Of a stretch of DNA of 10,406 nucleotides, positions 6,364 to 10,406 are shown in pieces (position 1 is the first letter of the stretch; each line of letters starts with the position of its first letter). The position numbers were made by a program, and so were the translations under genes. Source of the DNA: Bacillota bacterium (GTDB taxonomy: Bacteria > Bacillota > Bacilli > Bacillales > Bacillaceae_J); the NCBI GenBank assembly GCA_023457235.1, contig JAEWMK010000022.1:1-10406 (forward strand), given 5' to 3'. Below the pieces are notes generated by a model. That model worked only from the letters and a program-made list of their open reading frames with translations. It was not told the origin of the DNA and did not search any database.

Positions 6364-6392
6364 ATTATATAGGAAAACGTGCTTCCAGAACA
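6364..6392 (-). promoter_or_regulatory. Possible pfkA promoter (good -10, poor -35)
   Basis: A perfect TATAAT on the minus strand (6364-6369, within TATATAAT) lies 92 nt before the pfkA start and directly after the accA terminator. At 17-nt spacing the -35 would be TGTTCT (6387-6392) in the terminator loop, a poor match. Either an activator helps, or pfkA also depends on read-through from accA. Confidence 0.35.
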
Positions 6393-6404
6393 TTGAAAGC
6401 ACGT
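6374..6404 (-). terminator. Terminator after accA
   Basis: On the minus strand ACGTGCTTTC (6395-6404) pairs with GGAAGCACGT (6377-6386), 10 pairs with one G-U, 8-nt loop, followed by a short TTTT run and then CC. The short U-run suggests it may leak into pfkA. Confidence 0.7.
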
Positions 6405-6422
6405 CTAACTTTATTCGGAAAT

Positions 6423-7400
6423 TTAATTTACCTCAATATATTCATCACTAAAAGAGATTTTACCAATATTTTTATATTTTAGGTACCTATTCTGAACAAG
6501 CGCTTCTTCATCAAGGTTGTTAAGTTCATTCAGCGATTTCTCTATTACTTTATCAATTTCTTTAGCCTGCATCACAACATCGCGATGAGCGCCACCCTTA
6601 ATCTCCGGAATAATTTCATCAATTACTCCAAGTTCTTTTAAATCTGGAGCTGTAATTCGCATTGATTCAGCTGCTCTTTTCGCTTGACTGGCATCTCTCC
6701 ATAGAATCGAGGCTGCACCCTCTGGTGAAATAACGGAGTACGTCGAGTTTTCGAGCATATGGATATGGTTTCCAACACCAATTCCAAGTGCACCGCCACT
6801 ACCACCTTCGCCGATTACAATGCTGATCACCGGTACAGTTAAGCCGGCCATTTCGAATAAATTCTTGGCAATTGCCTCACTTTGACCTCTTTCCTCAGCA
6901 GCCTTCCCTGGGTAAGCACCTTTCGTGTCAATGAATGTAATGATCGGGCGGTTAAATTTCTCAGCCTGTTTCATTAAACGTAAAGCTTTGCGATAGCCTT
7001 CCGGGTGGGGCATCCCAAAATTACGGCGGATATTTTCTTTCGTATCTTTCCCACGTTGGTGACCTATTACTGTCACAGGAATGCCATGATACTTCGCAAT
7101 GCCACCTACAATCGCCTCGTCATCGCCATAATAACGGTCCCCGTGCAATTCAAGAAAATCAGAAAAAAGGTGTCCAATGTAGTCAAGAGAGGTAGGTCTA
7201 TTCGGGTGGCGGGCAATTTGCACGCGATCCCAAGGCTTTAGATTGCCATAGACATCATTTTCTAGCTTTTCTAATCTTGATTCTAATTTTACTATTTCAT
7301 CAGTAAGGTCAATTTCCTTTTCTTCAGTAAACTTTTTTAACTCTGCTATTTTTTTTCGTAATTCTATAACCGGACGTTCAAATTCCATTTCTCCTGCCAA
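6423..7400 (-). CDS. accA: Acetyl-CoA carboxylase carboxyltransferase subunit alpha
   Basis: AccA pairs with AccD as the carboxyltransferase that moves CO2 from carboxybiotin on AccB to acetyl-CoA, making malonyl-CoA for fatty acid synthesis. The 325 residues equal the B. subtilis length. A helical, charged N-terminus (about 5-55) precedes the crotonase-like fold. Conserved stretches are LKPWDRVQIARHPNRPT (54-70), HQRGKDTKEN (114-123), FGMPHPEGYRKALRLM (128-143), FIDTKGAYPG (156-165) and the oxyanion-hole GEGGSGGALG (197-206). The start is TTG at 7398-7400 behind AGGAGGAGG (7412-7420), which overlaps the accD stop codon, so the two are translationally coupled. An ATG at 7386-7388 would trim four residues; it has only a crowded AGGAG before it and is less likely. 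The accD-accA pair and spacing are as in B. subtilis. Confidence 0.97.
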   Translation of the reverse strand: MAGEMEFERPVIELRKKIAELKKFTEEKEIDLTDEIVKLESRLEKLENDVYGNLKPWDRVQIARHPNRPTSLDYIGHLFSDFLELHGDRYYGDDEAIVGGIAKYHGIPVTVIGHQRGKDTKENIRRNFGMPHPEGYRKALRLMKQAEKFNRPIITFIDTKGAYPGKAAEERGQSEAIAKNLFEMAGLTVPVISIVIGEGGSGGALGIGVGNHIHMLENSTYSVISPEGAASILWRDASQAKRAAESMRITAPDLKELGVIDEIIPEIKGGAHRDVVMQAKEIDKVIEKSLNELNNLDEEALVQNRYLKYKNIGKISFSDEYIEVN

Positions 7401-7417
7401 TGAAAGAACACCTCCTC

Positions 7418-8278
7418 CTAATTATTTTGACCGAAATTATGAATATCGAGAACAGTCGTTAATGTTTCTTTCAATTCATTTCTTTTTACAATTTTATCTA
7501 ATTGACCGTGCTTTAATAGAAACTCGGCTGTTTGAAAGTCTTCTGGTAATTCCTCTCGGATTGTCTGCTCAATAATCCTTCTGCCGGCAAAACCAATTAA
7601 TGCACCAGGTTCTGCAAAATTATAGTCACCTAATGACGCAAAACTCGCTGATACTCCTCCAGTAGTCGGGTGTGTCATCACGGATATAATTAAACCGCCA
7701 CTATTGCTTAATGCTTTTAGTGCTGCACTTGTTTTAGCCATTTGCATTAAGCTAAGAACACCTTCCTGCATTCTAGCACCACCAGATGCGGTGAAGATAA
7801 TGAACGGAATTTTACGTTCTATTGCTCTTTCAATCGCACGCGTAATCTTTTCACCGACAACAGAACCCATACTACCCATCCGAAATCCTGAATCCATGAC
7901 TGCAATAACCGTATCAAAGCCATTTATTTGACCTTCACCGGTAACGATCGCTTCATTTAACCCCGTTTTCGCGCGGTCCTTTTCAAGCTTTTCAAGATAA
8001 TCAGGAAAATCCAATGGATTTTCCGACATCATTTCATGATCAAATTCGATGAAAGTCCCATCATCAATTAAGCTTTCAATACGGTCACGTGAATCCATTT
8101 GAAAATGGTGACCACATACTGGGCACACATTCAAATTTTTCTTTAACTCTTTTGAGTACATTATTTTCTTACAATCTGGACATTTCGTCATTAAGCCTTC
8201 TGGTACATCCTGTTTAGCCTGTTCCGAAGGTAGTGAGGCATATCTCTTTTTCTTTTTCCCAAATAAATCCTTAAGCAA
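7418..8278 (-). CDS. accD: Acetyl-CoA carboxylase carboxyltransferase subunit beta
   Basis: AccD is the zinc-bearing partner of AccA in the carboxyltransferase. The 286-residue protein has a basic N-terminus (KKKKRYASLP), then a four-Cys zinc ribbon with Cys33-X2-Cys36-X15-Cys52-X2-Cys55, then the crotonase-fold domain. That domain includes DSGFRMGSMGSVVGEK (129-144), TASGGARMQEG (163-173), PTTGGVSASFASLGD (204-218) and EPGALIGFAGRR (223-234), which supply the carboxybiotin/acetyl-CoA site. The start is TTG at 8276-8278, with AGGAGG (8287-8292) 8 nt upstream, and gives the expected MLKDLFGKKKK N-terminus. It precedes accA by 17 bp. The 247 bp to ytsJ hold a palindromic repeat and a weak promoter candidate, so accDA may have its own promoter or be read from ytsJ. 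Confidence 0.97.
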   Translation of the reverse strand: MLKDLFGKKKKRYASLPSEQAKQDVPEGLMTKCPDCKKIMYSKELKKNLNVCPVCGHHFQMDSRDRIESLIDDGTFIEFDHEMMSENPLDFPDYLEKLEKDRAKTGLNEAIVTGEGQINGFDTVIAVMDSGFRMGSMGSVVGEKITRAIERAIERKIPFIIFTASGGARMQEGVLSLMQMAKTSAALKALSNSGGLIISVMTHPTTGGVSASFASLGDYNFAEPGALIGFAGRRIIEQTIREELPEDFQTAEFLLKHGQLDKIVKRNELKETLTTVLDIHNFGQNN

Positions 8279-8319
8279 CCAAAAAACCTCCTAACCCAGC
8301 CGCCACCTACAAAATACAT

Positions 8320-8348
8320 ACAATAATCAAATGCTCTTCGACTTGCAA
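8320..8348 (-). promoter_or_regulatory. Weak candidate promoter for accDA
   Basis: Minus-strand TTGCAA (8343-8348), a 17-nt spacer and TATTGT (8320-8325) are each 4 of 6 to consensus. They lie about 40 nt before accD, just outside the repeat. The match is weak, and transcription from the ytsJ promoter is an alternative. Confidence 0.3.
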
Positions 8349-8353
8349 CTATC

Positions 8354-8528
8354 AAATGCGCCTTGGCGTATTTGCGCCCGGATTTTTTCGAGCTCGCTCG
8401 AAAAACTACCTCTGAAAATCCGTGGCATCCGCCGGAGGCTTTAACTTTATTCAAAAGGAGTTTGCACCCCCACTGAATTTAATGCTGAATAAAGTGAAAG
8501 AAGCAGTGATTAACAATGAATAAAGTTA
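8354..8528. repeat. Dispersed-type palindromic repeat between ytsJ and accD
   Basis: A chain of inverted repeats fills this gap: AAATGCGCC/GGCGTATTT (8354-8373); CGGATTTT/AAAATCCG (8379-8386, 8415-8422) enclosing TTTTTCGAGC-TC-GCTCGAAAAA (8384-8405); a CATCCGCCGGAGGCTTTAAC stretch; and TTAACTTTATTCA (8441-8453) inverted relative to TGAATAAAGTGAA (8486-8498), with a further TGAATAAAGTTA at 8517-8528 that reaches into the ytsJ stop codon. From memory, CCGCCGGAGGCTTTAACTTT with CACCCCCACTGAAT is a multicopy motif in Bacillaceae; one copy here cannot prove it. Confidence 0.65.
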
Positions 8529-9764
8529 GTTATCTTCTATTACAGCCAGCCTTCTTGTTTTTTCTTTTATTTCCTCTGGATCAACAATTTTCCTTGCTAC
8601 ACCTGTTTCAATTGCAGCCTTTGCAACAGCAGCAGCCACTTCTGGAGCGACTCTTGTATCAAAAGGAGCTGGAATTACGTAATCGGAAGATAGCTCTTCA
8701 TCTGATACTAACCCTGCAATTGCATGAACAGCAGCAACTTTCATTTCCTCGTTAATGTTAGTAGCATGTGTATCTAAAGCTCCTCTAAAAATTCCAGGGA
8801 ATGCTAATACGTTATTTACCTGGTTAGGGAAGTCAGAGCGTCCTGTTCCGACAACCTTAGCTCCACATTCTCTAGCTACCGAAGGCATGATTTCAGGATT
8901 TGGATTTGCCATTGCAAAAATAATTGAATCCTTATTCATTGATTTTACCATATCTGGTGTCAAAGCACCTTCCACAGATACTCCAATAAATACATCTGCA
9001 CCTTTAATAACATCCGCTAAAGTGCCTTCCACTTTTTCAAGGTTAGTCATTTTAGCAACTTGTTCCTTGATCTCATTCATGCCATATGTACGGCCTTCAA
9101 AAATGGCACCTTTTGTATCACACATAATAGCATTTCGAACACCAAAATGATATAGAAGTTTAACAATTGCGATTCCTGCTGCCCCTGCACCATTCATGAC
9201 AACTTTAATATCAGAAATAGATTTTTCGACTAATTTCAATGCATTTACAAGTCCTGCAACCGTTACGATGGCTGTTCCATGTTGATCATCATGGAAGACC
9301 GGAATGTTAGCTTCCTTTTTAAGTCTTTCCTCGATAATAAAACAATGTGGTGCAGAAATATCTTCTAGGTTTACACCGCCAAATGTAGGCTCTAACAGTT
9401 TAACTGTCTCGACAATTTTGTCAACGTCAGTTGTATTTAGGCAAATCGGAAATGCGTCCACCCCTGCAAAACTTTTAAACAATACTGCCTTTCCTTCCAT
9501 AACCGGCATAGCTGCTTCAGGACCGATATTACCTAAACCTAATACGGCAGTACCATCGGATACGACTGCTACCATATTACCCTTCATTGTATATTCATAG
9601 ACTTTACTTTTATCTTCATAGATATCTTTACACGGCTCAGCGACACCTGGTGAATAAGCTAAACTTAAATCATGCGCATTCTTAACTTGAACCTTTGATT
9701 TTATTTCTAACTTCCCTTGATTGACTTGATGAATATGTAGTGCTTCCTCCCGTGTAACGGACAT
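8526..9764 (-). CDS. ytsJ: NADP-type malic enzyme (malate to pyruvate)
   Basis: The enzyme decarboxylates malate oxidatively to pyruvate and CO2, producing reduced nicotinamide cofactor; B. subtilis YtsJ, which this closely matches, is the NADP-preferring form and a source of NADPH. It has 412 residues from the ATG at 9762-9764 (B. subtilis 410), single-domain bacterial type without a phosphotransacetylase tail. Visible sites: SLAYSPGVAEPC with catalytic Tyr37, GKAVLFKSFAG with Lys92, NLEDI with metal ligands Glu134 and Asp135, FHDDQHGTA with Asp159/Asp160, the dinucleotide-binding GAGAAG (192-197), and ANPNPEI (286-292). Another ATG two codons upstream (9770) is only 3 nt from the AAAAGGAG site, so the later one is chosen. 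It has its own strong promoter and an operator-like palindrome. dnaE precedes it; accDA follows and would use the NADPH indirectly through fatty acid synthesis. Confidence 0.96.
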   Translation of the reverse strand: MSVTREEALHIHQVNQGKLEIKSKVQVKNAHDLSLAYSPGVAEPCKDIYEDKSKVYEYTMKGNMVAVVSDGTAVLGLGNIGPEAAMPVMEGKAVLFKSFAGVDAFPICLNTTDVDKIVETVKLLEPTFGGVNLEDISAPHCFIIEERLKKEANIPVFHDDQHGTAIVTVAGLVNALKLVEKSISDIKVVMNGAGAAGIAIVKLLYHFGVRNAIMCDTKGAIFEGRTYGMNEIKEQVAKMTNLEKVEGTLADVIKGADVFIGVSVEGALTPDMVKSMNKDSIIFAMANPNPEIMPSVARECGAKVVGTGRSDFPNQVNNVLAFPGIFRGALDTHATNINEEMKVAAVHAIAGLVSDEELSSDYVIPAPFDTRVAPEVAAAVAKAAIETGVARKIVDPEEIKEKTRRLAVIEDN

Positions 9765-9773
9765 TCCCATTCA

Positions 9774-9781
9774 CTCCTTTT
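9774..9781 (-). promoter_or_regulatory. Ribosome binding site that fixes the ytsJ start
   Basis: Minus-strand AAAAGGAG lies 9 nt before the ATG at 9764 but only 3 nt before the ATG at 9770. The spacing favours the shorter protein beginning MSVTREEALH, which also matches the B. subtilis N-terminus. Confidence 0.8.
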
Positions 9782-9812
9782 GAAATTGACAAACTCTACT
9801 TGTAAAAAAAGT

Positions 9813-9827
9813 TAAGACCTAGTCTTA
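9813..9827 (-). promoter_or_regulatory. Operator-like palindrome in the ytsJ leader
   Basis: TAAGAC-CTA-GTCTTA is a perfect 6+6 dyad with a 3-nt centre. It lies about 15-30 nt downstream of the predicted ytsJ transcription start, a place where a repressor could block elongation. The core ACCTAGTCTTA resembles the FapR fatty-acid repressor operator as I remember it, but that assignment is tentative. Confidence 0.45.
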
Positions 9828-9849
9828 TAAATTAATACTAAACTCCTTT

Positions 9850-9877
9850 ATTATATCAAAAGTGAATATCCTGTAAA
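9850..9877 (-). promoter_or_regulatory. Strong sigma-A promoter of ytsJ
   Basis: The minus strand carries TTTACA (9872-9877, 5 of 6), a 16-nt spacer and a perfect TATAAT (9850-9855), with a TGA just before it giving an extended -10. Transcription should begin near 9843, about 80 nt before the start codon. Confidence 0.8.
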
Positions 9878-9915
9878 GATACTTCATTTTTATGTCCCTA
9901 TTTTTATTCCAACAA

Positions 9916-10406
9916 TTACTTTCTTATTACAACATTTTTCGCACCTAGTACCAATTTTAGCTTTTTCAAGCATTCTTTAGATAATTTTGCTGACCATTCT
10001 TTCGGAAGCAAAACAGTCTTCTGTTCATCAGCATAATGAATATATACTTCTGTTGTTCCGGGATATTGTTTTAAGATATTTTTAATTTGATGCAATTTCC
10101 CTGATTCCTGTTGTGATTTGTCGACTTTTAAGTATAATTTGTCAAAAGCATTTGCTTTTAAATCTTTAATCGACGTGGCCTCATCGATAATTAATTGCAA
10201 TTTCCCCTCCCTTTCCTCTATTTTCCCCTGAATAAACAAAATTTCACCTTTTTTCAGCAATTTATTTATTTTTTTAAACGTTAACGGGAATACAACTGCA
10301 TCAAGTTCACCTGTATCGTCACTTAATGCCAAGAATGCCATTTGATCTCCTTTTTTTGTTTTTATGATCCTTTGATCTACGATTAGTGCTCCCATATGGA
10401 CTGGGG
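9916..10406 (-). CDS. dnaE: DNA polymerase III alpha subunit DnaE, C-terminal end (cut by right window edge)
   Basis: This is the last 163 codons of DnaE, the second replicative DNA polymerase of Bacillus, which extends primers on the lagging strand before PolC takes over. The visible part is the C-terminal OB-fold and tail: GALIVDQRIIKTKKGDQMAF starts the fold, followed by LSDDTGELDAVVFP and GEILFIQGKIEEREGKLQLI, a pattern typical of the nucleic-acid-binding OB domain of DnaE. The polymerase and PHP domains lie to the right of the window. The reading frame stays open to the edge (a Met at 10393-10395 is internal). Assignment rests on the OB motif and on the conserved dnaE-ytsJ neighbourhood. 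I saw no clear terminator in the 151 bp before ytsJ, so read-through into ytsJ is possible. Confidence 0.88.
   Translation of the reverse strand, partial: PVHMGALIVDQRIIKTKKGDQMAFLALSDDTGELDAVVFPLTFKKINKLLKKGEILFIQGKIEEREGKLQLIIDEATSIKDLKANAFDKLYLKVDKSQQESGKLHQIKNILKQYPGTTEVYIHYADEQKTVLLPKEWSAKLSKECLKKLKLVLGAKNVVIRK

Noticed and set aside
8384..8405. TTTTTCGAGC-TC-GCTCGAAAAA hairpin as a terminator for ytsJ
   Set aside because: On the minus strand the T-run is the 5' side of the stem and is not followed by a free U-run, so it does not fit an intrinsic terminator.
8191..8454. Minus-strand 87-codon reading frame upstream of and overlapping accD
   Set aside because: It runs through the palindromic repeat and out of frame into accD, lacks a good ribosome site and resembles no protein I know.
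8755..9600. Long plus-strand reading frames opposite ytsJ
   Set aside because: They are antisense shadows of a well-supported conserved gene; composition is Ser/Pro/Thr-rich, as expected for such shadows.

Overview
The window looks like chromosome from a low-GC Gram-positive of the family Bacillaceae (Bacillus, Neobacillus, Mesobacillus or a relative). Every protein is closely similar to its Bacillus subtilis counterpart as I remember it, and the gene order (dnaE, ytsJ, accD, accA, pfkA, pyk, fxsA, then ytvI on the opposite strand, ytwI, citZ) is the familiar Bacillus core-metabolism block. All genes except ytvI read right to left (minus strand).

From right to left: the C-terminal end of dnaE (9916-10406, cut by the window edge); NADP-type malic enzyme ytsJ with its own strong promoter and an operator-like palindrome; a 247-bp gap mostly filled by a dispersed-type palindromic repeat; accD and accA, which together form the acetyl-CoA carboxylase carboxyltransferase; a terminator; pfkA and pyk, tightly coupled (16 bp apart), followed by a terminator with a GCAA loop; a 351-bp gap packed with nested inverted repeats; fxsA; then a second dispersed-type repeat and a bidirectional terminator shared with the convergent gene ytvI. 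Left of ytvI and divergent from it are ytwI and the first 231 codons of citZ (cut by the left edge). citZ has a clear sigma-A promoter, a catabolite-response (cre)-like site and a small leader hairpin.

Together the genes span lower glycolysis (PfkA, Pyk), malate-to-pyruvate conversion with NADPH production (YtsJ), commitment of acetyl-CoA to fatty acids (AccDA) and commitment of acetyl-CoA to the TCA cycle (CitZ). The block therefore sits around the pyruvate/acetyl-CoA node. Four of the nine visible starts (ytvI, fxsA, accA, accD) are TTG.

I found no new gene system, prophage, insertion sequence with transposase, CRISPR array, tRNA or rRNA. The less ordinary material is non-coding: three intergenic inverted-repeat regions, operator-like palindromes at the citZ and ytsJ promoters, and a Tyr in place of the usual substrate-site His249 in PfkA.
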